From positions 6,386,001 to 6,450,000 of the forward strand of contig NZ_CP108086.1 of assembly GCF_036186745.1 (NCBI RefSeq): DNA of 64,000 nt, written 5' to 3'. A program made the translations under genes and the position numbers. A model generated the notes under the pieces. It did no database searches. It was not told where the DNA came from and saw only the letters and a list, made by a program, of their open reading frames with translations. The stretch comes from Microbispora hainanensis. Its GTDB lineage: Bacteria > Actinomycetota > Actinomycetes > Streptosporangiales > Streptosporangiaceae. Below are positions 51,413 to 61,687 of this stretch, piece by piece (the first letter of the stretch is position 1; every line of letters starts with the position of its first letter).

Positions 51413-52231
51413 TTGTCCCTGTCCTTCTCCCCCGCTCTTCCCCCGATCGTGGCCCGGCTGCGGGCCGCCGGATGCGTGTTCGCCGAGGACGAGGCCCGTC
51501 TGCTGGTCTCCGCCGCGCGTACGCCCGCCGAGCTCGATGACATGGTGGACCAGCGCGCCCGCGGCCTGCCTCTGGAGCACGTCGTCGGGTGGGCCGAGTT
51601 CTGCGGTCTTCGGGTGGCCGTCGATCGGGGGGTCTTCGTGCCCCGGCCGCGCAGCGAGTTCCTGGTGCGCCAGGCCGCCGCACTGGCCCGGCCTGGCGCG
51701 GTCGTCGTCGACCTGTGCTGTGGCTCGGGCGCGCTCGGCGCGGCGCTGGCCGCCGCCGTCGGGCCGGTCGAGCTGCATGCCGTGGACGTCGATCCCGCCG
51801 CCGTACGCTGCGCCCGCCGCAACCTCGCCGCGCTGACCGGAGGTGGAGTGTACGAGGGCGACCTGTACGCGGCCCTGCCCGCCGCCCTGCGGGGCCGGGT
51901 GGACGTGCTGCTCGCCAGCCCGCCGTACGTGCCCACCGGCGCGATCGGGCTGCTGCCGCCGGAGGCGCGCGTGCACGAGCCGCAGGTCGCGCTCGACGGC
52001 GGCGCGGACGGGCTCGACATCGTGCGGCGGGTCGTCGAAGGGGCGGACGGCTGGCTCGCGCCGGGTGGCCACCTGCTGGTGGAGACCAGCGAGGCCCAGG
52101 CCCGCAAGACCGCGGACGCCGTCGCCCGCGCGGGGCTCGCCGCCCGCCTGACGTACGACGAGGAACTGGACGCGACCACCGTGATCGGCACCAGGCCCGG
52201 CCCCATCAGCCCCACCGGCCCCGCCGGCTGA
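51413..52231 (+). CDS. PrmC-related protein N5-glutamine methyltransferase-like protein
   Basis: 272 residues from TTG 51413, with GAAAGG upstream, the start that gives the usual family N-terminus (SPALPPIVARLRAAGCVFAE). Rossmann methyltransferase: VVVDLCCGSGALGAALAAAV is motif I. The catalytic NPPY or NAPY is replaced by SPPY in LLASPPYVPTGAIGLLPPEA. Loss of the Asn that positions the glutamine amide makes true glutamine methylation doubtful. It is the second-copy, PrmC-like type rather than the housekeeping release-factor enzyme, whose prfA neighbour is absent. Confidence 0.85.
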   Translation: MSLSFSPALPPIVARLRAAGCVFAEDEARLLVSAARTPAELDDMVDQRARGLPLEHVVGWAEFCGLRVAVDRGVFVPRPRSEFLVRQAAALARPGAVVVDLCCGSGALGAALAAAVGPVELHAVDVDPAAVRCARRNLAALTGGGVYEGDLYAALPAALRGRVDVLLASPPYVPTGAIGLLPPEARVHEPQVALDGGADGLDIVRRVVEGADGWLAPGGHLLVETSEAQARKTADAVARAGLAARLTYDEELDATTVIGTRPGPISPTGPAG

Positions 52232-52309
52232 GTGGCCACGGCGGCGGAAACCGGTTGATCGGCTCCGGGGCCCTCGTCCGGGCCCCAGGGGAGGAGAAGG
52301 AGCTCATCC

Positions 52310-53194
52310 GTGACCGACACGACGTCCCTGCTGCTGGAACGCCTGCACGCGGCCGGGCTGACCGACGTCGCCGCCGTCGAGCCCGCCACCGGTGGCCTCG
52401 CCGCGACGGCGGGGCTCGCGCGCCGCGGCGACGGCACGCCGGTGTTCGTGAAGGCGTTCGGCGAGCCGCCGTCGGACGACGTCTTCGCCGCGGAGGCCGA
52501 AGGGCTCACCGTGCTGCGCGAGGCGGGTGGCGTCGCCACGCCCGAGGTCGTCCTCGCGGGCCGCGACCTGCTCGTGCTGTCCGTGCTGCGGCCCCGGCCG
52601 GGCACCAGGGCCTTCTGGGAGCGGTTCGCGCACACGCTCGCCCGCCTGCACACAACCACACGGCACCCGCGGTTCGGGTGGCACCGGGACAACTGGCTGG
52701 GCCGTCGCCGCCAGGTCAACACCTGGGACGACGACGGGTTCGAGTTCTTCGCCCGGCACCGCCTGCTGCGCTGGCTCGGCGAGCCGCGCGTACGGCAGGC
52801 GCTCGACGGCGCGGACCGGGCGGCGCTGGAGCGGCTGTGCGCCCGGCTGCCCGAGCTGCTGCCGGTCAGGCCCGCTTGCCTGACGCACGGCGACCTGTGG
52901 GCCCAGAACGTCATGGCCACTCCCGACGGGCGGCCCGCGCTGATCGACCCGGCCGTGTCGTACACGTGGGCCGAGGTCGACCTGGCCCACATCTGGACGA
53001 CGGCGCCACCGCCCGAGGCACAGGTGTTCTTCGAGCTGTACGCCGAGCTGACCGGGCTCGACCGCGACTGGCGCGACCGCATGCCGATCATCCAGTTGCG
53101 CCAGCACCTGGCGGTGATCGCCCAGTTCGACCCCGACTGGGGCGCCGCCGACCTGGTGCGGGCCACGCTCGCCCCGTTCCGGCGCCGGCTCTGA
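52310..53194 (+). CDS. Fructosamine kinase family protein
   Basis: 294 residues from GTG 52310 behind GGAGGAGAAGGAG. Aminoglycoside-phosphotransferase-like kinase fold: TGGLAATAGLARRGDGTPVF with VKAF (ATP-binding Lys), FGWHRDNWLGRRRQVNTWDD, the catalytic LTHGDLWAQNVMATPDGRPA and IDPAVSYTWAEVDLAHIWTT. This is the ketosamine/fructosamine-3-kinase group, which phosphorylates glycated amines for deglycation. It lies 78 bases after the methyltransferase and may be co-transcribed. Confidence 0.93.
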   Translation: MTDTTSLLLERLHAAGLTDVAAVEPATGGLAATAGLARRGDGTPVFVKAFGEPPSDDVFAAEAEGLTVLREAGGVATPEVVLAGRDLLVLSVLRPRPGTRAFWERFAHTLARLHTTTRHPRFGWHRDNWLGRRRQVNTWDDDGFEFFARHRLLRWLGEPRVRQALDGADRAALERLCARLPELLPVRPACLTHGDLWAQNVMATPDGRPALIDPAVSYTWAEVDLAHIWTTAPPPEAQVFFELYAELTGLDRDWRDRMPIIQLRQHLAVIAQFDPDWGAADLVRATLAPFRRRL

Positions 53195-53265
53195 GCCGTC
53201 TGCCAGAGCCTGTGACGCGGAGTCTAGGTGTTAGGAGGCCGTAAGGATCAGCGAATCAGGCGTGC

Positions 53266-54006
53266 TCAGCCGGTGACGTAGTCGTGCAGGCGGGCCGACC
53301 CTTCGAGCATGGCGACGGCCGTGGCGGCCAGGGCCGCTTCACGCTCGGCGAGGGCGGCGCGCAGCGCCTCGGTGCTGCCGGTGCGGCGCAGGCCGTCGAG
53401 CACGTCCCCGATCCGCGCCAGCGGATAACGCCCCTGCCGCAGCATGTGGATCATGCGGGCGTCGCGGACCTCGGCCGGGCCGTACCACCGATAGCCGGTG
53501 CCGGGCTCGCGCTGCGGCGTCAGCAGCCCGGCGGACTCCCACACCCGCAGCGCCGAGGTGCGTACGCCGAGGAGGGCGGCCACCTCACCGATGCGCAGAG
53601 CGGACTGCGGCGCGGCCGGGCCGCCGGGATCCTGCCCGGCCACCGCTTCGAGCGCCTCCCCCGTCGCCCGCAGGGCGAGCCGCTGCTGGTGCAGCGCGGC
53701 GTGGCAGGCGTCCACGAGGGCGAGCGCGCCCGTCAGGTCGCCGTCGTGCACCGCCAGCATGATCGAACGGGCGGCCTCCCAGCCGTACCCCTTGGCCAGC
53801 GCCCGGTAGGCGAGCAGGGCGTCGCGGTGCCGCGTGTCGAACCTGCGGTAGCCGGCGGCCGTCCGCTCGGCGGGCGGGAGGATTCCCGCGTCGGCGTAGT
53901 TGCGGATCTGCTGGGTGGAGACCCCCGCCTCCCGGGCCAGGTCGACGGGGCGCAGCGCCCTGTGACTCACCTGTGGACTCACCGGGCTTGAGGCTTCGGG
54001 TCGCAT
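53266..54006 (-). CDS. MerR family regulator with two MerR DNA-binding domains (TioE-type)
   Basis: 246 residues from ATG 54006. The first HTH (RPVDLAREAGVSTQQIRNYA, DAGILPPAERTAAGYRRFD) is followed by a coiled region, then a second complete MerR HTH (RIGEVAALLGVRTSALRVWE, SAGLLTPQREPGTGYRWYG), and a C-terminal dimerisation helix. Two DNA-binding domains in one MerR protein is the TioE-family arrangement. The effector is unknown. It follows the APC permease on the same strand by 40 bases and may regulate it. Confidence 0.9.
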   Translation of the reverse strand: MRPEASSPVSPQVSHRALRPVDLAREAGVSTQQIRNYADAGILPPAERTAAGYRRFDTRHRDALLAYRALAKGYGWEAARSIMLAVHDGDLTGALALVDACHAALHQQRLALRATGEALEAVAGQDPGGPAAPQSALRIGEVAALLGVRTSALRVWESAGLLTPQREPGTGYRWYGPAEVRDARMIHMLRQGRYPLARIGDVLDGLRRTGSTEALRAALAEREAALAATAVAMLEGSARLHDYVTG

Positions 54007-54046
54007 CCGCTCATCGTAATCGGCTGCGAGTCTCAAGCCGTTCGCG

Positions 54047-55282
54047 TCAGGTGAGGGCCCGGCGCAGGGCGTAGACGGCGACGCCTGCCGCCAGCACGGC
54101 GGCCCCGGAGACCACCGACGACAGCGGCAGGGCGAAGGCCAGGACCAGGCACCCGGCCAGGCCGATGACGGGCACCGCCCGCGGCGGCCGTCCCTCATCC
54201 GGGCCGAGGGTCCAGGCACTGGCGTTGGCGATGGCGTAGTAGACCAGCACGCCGAAGGAGGAGAACCCGATCGCGCCGCGCAGGTCCGCGGTCGCGGCCA
54301 GGATCGCCACGACCGCGCCGACGGCCAGCTCGGCGCGGTGCGGCACCCCGAATCGCGGATGCACGGCGGCGAGGGCGTGCGGCAGGTGCCGGTCGCGGGC
54401 CATGGCCAGCGTGGTGCGCGACACCCCGAGGATCAGCGCGAGCAGCGAGCCGGTCGCGGCGACCGCGGCGCCCGCCTGTACGACCGGGGCCAGGCCGGGA
54501 AGCCCGGCCTCCCGCACGACGGCGGCCAGGGGCGCGACCGCCTCGCCCAGCCGGGCGCCGCCCAGCACGCTGAGCGCGGCCACCGCGACCGCCGCGTAGA
54601 CGACCAGGGTGAGCCCGAGCGCGAGCGGGATCGCGCGGGGGATGATCCGCGCCGGGTCGCGCACCTCCTCGCCGAGGGTGGCGATGCGGGCATACCCGGC
54701 GAAGGCGAAGAACAGCAGGCCCGCCGCCTGCAGCACCCCGCCGGTGGTGGCGTCGGCGCCGACGTCCAGCCGCCCCGGGTCCGCGGCGGCGGAGGTGAGA
54801 CCTGCGACCACCACGGCGGCCAGCACCGCGAGGACGACCCCGACGATGACGCGGGTGAGCCAGGCGCTCTTGTGGATCCCCGCGTAGTTCACCGCGGTCA
54901 GCGCCACCACGGCCGCCACCGCCACCGCGTGGGCCTGCTCCGGCCACACGTAGGAGCCGACGGTCAGCGCCATCGCCGCGCACGAGGCGATCTTGCCGAC
55001 GACGAACGCCCACCCCGCCAGGTAGCCCCAGAAGTCCCCCAGCCGCTCCCGCCCGTACACGTACGTGCCGCCGGAGGCGGGATAACGCGCGGCCAGCCGG
55101 GCCGAGGAGGTCGCGTTGCAGTAGGCGACCACCGCGGCGGCGGCCAGCCCGAGCAGCAGCCCGGACCCGGCCGCCCGCGCCGCCGGAGCCAGGGCGGCGA
55201 AGACCCCCGCGCCGATCATCGACCCCAGCCCGATCATCACGGCGTCGGCCAGGCCCAGGCGGCGCTTCAGCGGTCCCTCCAT
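54047..55282 (-). CDS. APC family amino acid permease
   Basis: 411 residues from ATG 55282, with about 12 hydrophobic helices. LADAVMIGLGSMIGAGVFAA is the unwound substrate-binding first helix of the APC superfamily (GSMIGAGVF), and YPASGGTYVYGRERLGDFWG follows. The helix 6 region reads LFFAFAGYARIATLGEEVRD. Two GTG codons at 55288 and 55291 are alternatives. The substrate is not evident. It lies between the PdxH-like and MerR genes, all on the minus strand. Confidence 0.92.
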   Translation of the reverse strand: MEGPLKRRLGLADAVMIGLGSMIGAGVFAALAPAARAAGSGLLLGLAAAAVVAYCNATSSARLAARYPASGGTYVYGRERLGDFWGYLAGWAFVVGKIASCAAMALTVGSYVWPEQAHAVAVAAVVALTAVNYAGIHKSAWLTRVIVGVVLAVLAAVVVAGLTSAAADPGRLDVGADATTGGVLQAAGLLFFAFAGYARIATLGEEVRDPARIIPRAIPLALGLTLVVYAAVAVAALSVLGGARLGEAVAPLAAVVREAGLPGLAPVVQAGAAVAATGSLLALILGVSRTTLAMARDRHLPHALAAVHPRFGVPHRAELAVGAVVAILAATADLRGAIGFSSFGVLVYYAIANASAWTLGPDEGRPPRAVPVIGLAGCLVLAFALPLSSVVSGAAVLAAGVAVYALRRALT

Positions 55283-55319
55283 GCTCACCACAGGTCCCGG
55301 TGGAGGCGGGCGTCGCGTC

Positions 55320-55994
55320 TCAGGGCCACAGGCGGTGCCGGGCCCAGGCGTCGTCCTGCCGGGTGTAGCGCAGGCGGGTGTGCCGGCGGTCGCGGTCGGC
55401 CTGCCAGAACTCGACCTCGTCCGCGCGCACGCCGTACACGGTCCATCCCGGCGCGACCACCCCGGGATCGGCCTCGATCGCGGCGTGCGCCGCGCGGAGG
55501 GCCGCGTCGAGGTCGGCGGGGTCGTCGAGCACCTGCGACTGACGGCCGGTCAGCGCGTCGGCCCGCGCACCGGGCGAACGCGCGAGGAAGTCGGCCGCGC
55601 CGCGCTCGGCGTCCGCAGGCCCGGCCGCGCCCCGCACCCGGATCTGCCGGCCCTGCTCGGGCCAGTGGAAGCACAACGCGGCGTACGGCGTGGCGGCCAG
55701 CTCCCGGCCCTTGCGGCTGCCCGCGCCGGTCGCGAAATACCAGGTGCCGTCCGGCGCGAGGTCCTTGCAGATCAACACGCGGGAGGACGGCCGTCCCTCG
55801 GCGTCGGCGGTGGCCAGCGACATCGCGTGCGGTTCACGCACCCCGGCCTCGACGGCCGAGGTCAGCCACTCCACGAACAGGGCGACCGGGTCGGACGGCG
55901 CGGCGTCGACGTCGAACTCCGGCAGTTCGGTGTCGAAGACCGCAAGCCCCCGCAGCAGATCACGAATCGAACCCACCACAAGACTCTCCGTCAT
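55320..55994 (-). CDS. Pyridoxamine 5'-phosphate oxidase family protein (PdxH-like)
   Basis: 224 residues from ATG 55994, with GGAGG seven bases upstream. PdxH layout: PHAMSLATADAEGRPSSRVL with ICKDLAPDGTWYFATGAGSR (FMN binding), KGRELAATPYAALCFHWPEQ and GRQIRVRGAAGPAD, then the C-terminal DRRHTRLRYTRQDDAWARHR in place of the usual substrate-binding RLHDR-like end (WQADRDRRHTRLRY). This C-terminal form matches the actinobacterial PdxH branch. It probably oxidises PNP/PMP to PLP, with some uncertainty over substrate. Confidence 0.9.
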   Translation of the reverse strand: MTESLVVGSIRDLLRGLAVFDTELPEFDVDAAPSDPVALFVEWLTSAVEAGVREPHAMSLATADAEGRPSSRVLICKDLAPDGTWYFATGAGSRKGRELAATPYAALCFHWPEQGRQIRVRGAAGPADAERGAADFLARSPGARADALTGRQSQVLDDPADLDAALRAAHAAIEADPGVVAPGWTVYGVRADEVEFWQADRDRRHTRLRYTRQDDAWARHRLWP

Positions 55995-56067
55995 GATCAC
56001 TCCTCCACTCCGCGTCCGCTGACGAGCGTCCGCTGACGAGGCGGCGCCTCGGCGACGTTCCATTGGA

Positions 56068-56835
56068 TCATCCCCGGCCCGGTCGCTCGTCAGCCGGGTC
56101 GCCGACCTCCCTGCCCGACGGCTCCACCCAGGCGGCGCGCACCAGCCGGGCGTCGTGATCGTCCAGCACCACGGTGCCGGACAGCTCGATGCGCGCGGGC
56201 TCGGCGTAGTAGTCGTCAGCTGGAACAGGGTGAACATCGTCACCGTCACCCCGGCCACGACCAGCGCCATCGCGGGCAGCGTACGCCGGAACAGGGCGCC
56301 TGCCGCGGTGCCCAGCGCGAACGCGTACAGCCACCACGCCGCCGGATCCACCCCGACCATGTTGAACACGCCGATGTTGCCGAACGTCGAGTCGGCCCCC
56401 GATCTGAACACCGGCCGCCACAGGCTGACCATGAGCGACAGCAGCAGCCCGCCCGCCACGACCGCCGCCCCCAGGATCGGCAGCTTGACCGCCAGCCACC
56501 GCCCTACGGGCACCGCCTGGGTCCAGGCCAGGCGGTGGGTGCCGCGCTCGTACTCCCGGCCGAGCAGCGGTGCGCCCCAGAACGCCCCGATCAGCGCGGG
56601 GGCCACCAGCGGCATCCAGCCGAACACCGAGTAGACCGCGTCGTAGCGGCGCTCCAGTGCCGCCGCCAGGTCTCCGCAGGCCACGGCGGGCCCGGGGCAG
56701 CCGGGCGGGGCGTGCTCGGATATGTACCCGGATCGCCTCCACGGCCGACCCCAGCAGCAGCATCCCCAGCAGCGCCAGGAGGGCCGCCGTCACGAGGATC
56801 TGCGCCCGGTGCTGACGCCAGGTCACCCAGATCAC
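56068..56835 (-). pseudogene. ABC-2 type permease remnant (two frameshifts)
   Basis: From GTG 56835 the frame opens VIWVTWRQHRAQILVTAALL, the first helix of the actinobacterial transporter permease paired with YtrA-type GntR operons. At about 56720-56735 homology shifts frame to SEHAPPGCPGPAVACGDLAA and VFGWMPLVAPALIGAFWGAP. It shifts again at about 56212-56222 to DYYAEPARIELSGTVVLDDH. Each shift can be explained by a single-base change, so sequencing error is possible. The ATG-side GTGA overlap with the ABC gene marks an original operon. Confidence 0.82.
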
Positions 56836-57550
56836 GCGCCCACCCCCGTCAGCTTGGGCAGTGCCGCCGACTCGGGGCTGCGCAGGTAGCCCATGACGAG
56901 CTCCTCCAGCCCCGGCCTGCGCGCCTGGTGGCGGGGATCGAGCGGGGGTGTGCCCCTGACCAGCATGCTGACCTGCCTGCCGGTGCGGCTCGCGCTCACC
57001 ACCTGCGCTCCCGGGATCGGCGCGTCGTCCGGCCCGGTGACCACGAGATGCCCGTCGAGCAGCTCCTCGATGTCGCCGCTGACCTGCAGCCGGCCCGCGT
57101 TGAGCACGATCAGCCAGTCGCACGTCTCCTCCAGGTCGGAGACGACGTGGGAGGACAGCAGTACGGTCAGCCCCCGCTCGGCCACCTCCGCCATGATCGA
57201 ACGCATCACGTCGTGGCGGGCCAGGGGGTCGAGGTTCGCCAGCGGCTCGTCCAGCACGACCAGGTCGGGCAGGCCCGCCAGTGCAAGGGTCACCGCCACC
57301 TGCGCCCGCTGGCCGCCCGACAGCCTGCCCACCTTCCGCCGCAGCGGGATGCCCGGCCCCGCGAGCCGCGCGGCGGCGGCCTCTCCGTCCCAGCGCCGGT
57401 TCATGCGGCGGCCGAAGGCGAGCATGTCGGCGACGGTGAAGCCGTCGTACAGCGGCTTGTCCTGTGCCACGAACGCCACCTCGCCGGCGACGCGGACGCC
57501 GCCCAGCGCGGGCCGCAGCAGGCCGACGGCCGCGTGCATGAGGGTGGTCC
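56832..57550 (-). pseudogene. ABC transporter ATP-binding remnant lacking Walker A
   Basis: Homology begins abruptly at about 57550 with TTLMHAAVGLLRP, the residues just after Walker A. It continues intact through EVAFVAQDKPLY (Q-loop), VGRLSGGQRAQVAVTLALAG (signature), PDLVVLDEPLANLDPLARHD (Walker B) and LLSSHVVSDLEETCDWL. The N-terminal strand and the GxxGxGK loop are absent, so it cannot bind ATP normally. The upstream DNA is the GntR gene in another frame. Only the C-terminal 240 residues remain. Confidence 0.87.
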
Positions 57551-57810
57551 AGCCCGGCCGCGCGGGCCTCGCGCACCCACGCCTCCAGGCCGCGTCGCAG
57601 CCGGGTGTGGTCGGCGAGGGTCGGGCCCGCGATGCCCTGCCGGACGAACGTCCCCATCCCCGGCCGTCCCTCGACAAGACCTTCGCGCTCCAGCTCCCGG
57701 TAGGCCTTGAGCACCGTGTTGGGGTTGATGGCCAGGCTCTCGACCACCTCGCGAGCGGTCGGCAGCTGGTCGCCGGGCCGCAGCACACCCAGCCGCAGCG
57801 CCTGTTTCAC
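57545..57810 (-). pseudogene. GntR (YtrA subfamily) regulator remnant
   Basis: VKQALRLGVLRPGDQLPTAR, then EVVESLAINPNTVLKAYREL and EREGLVEGRPGMGTFVRQG form a YtrA-type winged helix. The N-terminal 15 residues of the family are missing, cut at a 14-base duplication. Past residue 85 the C-terminal helices stop at the junction with the ABC fragment. Originally the GntR, ATPase and permease genes would have been one operon. Confidence 0.85.
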
Positions 57811-57824
57811 CTGGTGGACGAGTC

Positions 57825-57843
57825 GCTCGTCAGGTGGCGCTCG

Positions 57844-57852
<9 letters not shown>
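57825..57852 (-). repeat. 14-bp tandem duplication at the ECF42b/GntR junction
   Basis: GCTCGTCAGGTGGC occurs twice head to tail (57825-57838, 57839-57852). The stop of the sigma gene is in the second copy and the truncated GntR N-terminus is in the first, so it marks the breakpoint. Confidence 0.85.
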
Positions 57853-59087
<1,235 letters not shown>

Positions 59088-59091
<4 letters not shown>

Positions 59092-59507
59092 AGCTCCGGC
59101 TCGGCCTGCCACTCGTCGATCGGGCGGATGTCCACATACCAGTCGCGGGCCACCGCGCTCTCGGGATGGGGAGTGTTCGCCAGGCGCGCGGCGATCTGCG
59201 TGGCCCGGTCGAAGCTGTCGCACTCGACGATCGTGTAGCCGGCCAGGACCTCCTCGGTCTCGGCGTACGGGCCGTCGGTGACGACGGGGACGCCCTCACG
59301 CAGCCGGATCCTGCGGGCGTGGACGGGGGCGGTCAGGCCCTGGGCATCGACGAACTCCCCCGACTTCACCAGCTCCTCGTTCCACTCGCCCATGAACGCG
59401 TGCATGGCCGCGGCCTCCTCGGCCGACCAGGCGGGCCCGTCGCCCGGCCGTCCCGCCAGGGCGTCGTAGTCCTGCTGCGAGCCGTACAGCATGATCATGT
59501 ATTTCAC
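59088..59507 (-). CDS. YCII-related protein (ECF42 partner, DGPY variant)
   Basis: 139 residues from GTG 59507, with AGAGGAG eight bases upstream. VKYMIMLYGSQQDYDALAGR opens the fold; VVTDGPYAETEEVLAGYTIV holds DGPY in place of the DGPF seen at 47875. It has an extra 40-residue loop relative to the first copy. The overlap with the sigma gene and the motif both identify it as the ECF42 partner. Confidence 0.92.
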
Positions 59508-59650
59508 CGTTCGCTCCTCTCCGGCGGGCGTCCTGCGCACCGCTTCGTCAGGGACGTCGAAGCCGGCCCCCGGATCCGGACACACCCCCGGGAAGAAAGA
59601 TGTCCGGCCGCTGTGCCGGAGCGTCCGCGGGCCCTGTCAAGGCAGGGAGC

Positions 59651-59909
59651 ATGGGGAAAGTTTCACACGCGGGTGCCCGGGATGTGCCCCGGATCAGCGC
59701 GTACGTCCCCGCTGATTCGTGCGCGGAGGTCACCGTGCCGCTCGACCACCGCCGTCCCCACGGCCGGACGATCACGATCACCATCTCGCGGCTGCCCGCG
59801 ACCGACCCCGCCCGGCGGCGCGGCGTGCTGCTCACCACCGGAGGCGGTCCCGGGGGGCCGGGCGTGCCGCATCACCGGCACGCTCCCGCCCGCCGACGTC
59901 GCCTGCTGA
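59651..59909 (+). pseudogene. S33-type (TAP-like) alpha/beta hydrolase remnant
   Basis: The N-terminal part RISAYVPADSCAEVTVPLDH and GRTITITISRLPATDPARRR with GVLLTTGGGPGGPG is the start of secreted tripeptidyl-aminopeptidase-like hydrolases, up to the oxyanion-hole PGGPG. Just after it (about 59860-59870) the frame changes, and ITGTLPPADVAC stop, at 59909, matches the very end of the same family. The whole catalytic middle of about 400 residues is missing. Confidence 0.78.
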
Positions 59910-59951
59910 CCCCACCGGCCCCGGCCGCTCTCGGGAAATAGGCTGAACACC

Positions 59952-60131
59952 GTGCAGCGCCGCAAGCGGACGTACCTGATCATGATGGCCACGTGTCTCA
60001 CGCTGTTCGTCCTGGCCGGAACGGTCGTGCGGGAGATCTCGCCCGTGGCCGCCCTGGTGATGTCCGCGGTGGCGCTGGTGATCCCGCCGTTCGCCGTCAT
60101 CATCGCCAACCGCAACAACCGGCGCGAGTGA
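59952..60131 (+). CDS. DUF3099-like small membrane protein
   Basis: 59 residues from GTG 59952: VQRRKRTYLIMMATCLTLFV, then LVMSAVALVIPPFAVIIANR and an Asn/Arg-rich tail. A basic N-terminus and two hydrophobic helices with PPFAVIIAN match the DUF3099 family, a small actinobacterial membrane protein of unknown function. There is no obvious Shine-Dalgarno; the start may be leaderless or a downstream ATG. Confidence 0.75.
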   Translation: MQRRKRTYLIMMATCLTLFVLAGTVVREISPVAALVMSAVALVIPPFAVIIANRNNRRE

Positions 60132-60132
60132 A

Positions 60133-60690
60133 TCAGCGGGTGAGCAGGGCGCGCAGGGCCCCGGCGACGCCCGCCGGGTCCTCCTCCGCCATGAAGTGCC
60201 CGCTCGCGACCGTCGTGTGCACCAGGTCGGGGGCCCAGGCGCCCCACGGCGCCCCGGCGTCGTAGCCGAGGGCGGTCCCCCAGTCCTGCTGGAGCACGGT
60301 CACCGGCATCCGCAGCCGGTTGCCCGCCTCCCGGTCCGCCCGGTCGTGCTCCACGTCGATCCCCGCCGACGCGCGGTAGTCCGCCACTATCGAGGGCACC
60401 GCCGTACGGCAGGCGTCCAGATAGGCGGCGCGTACGCCATCGGGGATCGCCGCACGGTCGAGGGTCCAGACGTCGAGGAAGTGGCCGAAGAAGGCGTCGG
60501 CGCTCGCGCCGATCATCCGCTCGGGCAGGCCGGGCGGCTGGGCCATCAGGTAGAGGTGGAAGCCGACGGCGGCGCCCGCGCCGTGCATCACCTCCCACAT
60601 GTCCAGCGTCGGCAGCACGTCGAGGCAGGCCAGGTGGCTGATCGCGGCCGGGTGGTCGAGCCCGGCGCGGAAGGCGACGAGCGCGCCGCG
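60133..60690 (-). pseudogene. Alpha/beta hydrolase remnant (5' end lost)
   Basis: The C-terminal 180 residues of an epoxide-hydrolase/haloalkane-dehalogenase-like protein: RGALVAFRAGLDHPAAISHL, LDVLPTLDMWEVMHGAGAAV, the cap domain and the catalytic-His end VHTTVASGHFMAEEDPAGVA. The N-terminal half, with HGxP and the nucleophile Asp, is missing. Homology starts at 60690, where a BTAD regulator fragment begins on the other strand. A frame-internal ATG at 60618 could still be translated, but the product would be dead. Confidence 0.85.
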
Positions 60691-61632
60691 CGCTGGAGCC
60701 CGACCGGCCGCCCCGCACCCCCGCGCGGCTGCTGGTCACCGAGGGACCGGGGTACGCGCTGCGGGCCACCCCGGACGGGGTGGACGCCTGGCGCTTCGAA
60801 CAGGCGGTGGCCGCCGCCGCGGACCTGCCCCCCGACGACGCGCTCGCCCGGCTGGAGGAGGCGCTGGGGTGGTGGCGCGGCCCCGCCTACGCGGAGTTCG
60901 CCGACCAGGACTGGGCCCGTGCCGAACGCTCCCGCCTGGGCGAACTGCGGCTGCACGCGGTCGAACGGCATGCGCAGGCCCGGCTGGACCTGGGGCGGGC
61001 GGCCTGCGGGCGGCGCGCGAGCACCGCGTGGCCGCCGTCGAGGCGGCCGAGGAACTCGGCGACGCGGAGCTGACCGCACGGGTGATCGGCGCCTTCGACG
61101 TCCCGGCCATCTGGACCCGGTCCGACGACCCCGCGCAGGTCCAGGCGCAGCGCCCGATACCACGCGGTGAACACGCCCGCCAGGGGCCGCTCGTGCGCCG
61201 GCATGCCGGGCGTGGAGCACGGCCTGCTGCCGCTCGCGCTGCTGTGCCTGCGCCTGCGGCACGGGCAGCCCCCGCCCGGCGCCGATCCCGCCGGTGAGCA
61301 CGTCGACTGGGGGGCCGTACGCGCCGTGGGCCAGGCCCCTGGTGCTGCTGGCGCGCGACCGCCGCGCCGAGGCGGCGGCGGCGCTGCGTGCCGTGCCCGA
61401 GCCTCCGCACGACCTGCTGACGGAGGCCCTGTGGTGCCTCGCCGCACGGGCGGCACTCGCGCTGGGCGACCGCACGACGATGGAACGCGCCCACGCCGCG
61501 CTGCTGCCCGCGGCGGGCGAACTGGCCGGGGCGGGCAGCGGCATGCTGACACTCGGCCCGGTGGCCGCGCACCTGGACGACCTGCGCGCCCCGCTACGCC
61601 GCCCGGCAGGAGCCGCGCCGAGCCGGTCGTGA
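60681..61632 (+). pseudogene. BTAD (AfsR-type) transcriptional regulator remnant
   Basis: Begins mid-gene: ALEPDRPPRTPARLLVTEGP and GYALRATPDGVDAWRFEQAV, then ALGWWRGPAYAEFADQDWAR, the end of the winged helix and the BTAD domain. The NB-ARC and TPR core is collapsed to REHRVAAVEAAEELGDAELT and VIGAFDVPAIWTRSDD in another frame, and the C-terminal TPR end LLARDRRAEAAAALRAVPEP follows in a third. At least three frames and two deletions. It shares the junction GCGCGCCGCG at 60681 with the opposite-strand hydrolase. Confidence 0.82.
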
Positions 61633-61687
61633 GCCTGCGTTCCTCTGCGATACCGCCCGGTCGCCGGCGCGTGCGGCGGGCCGGTGG

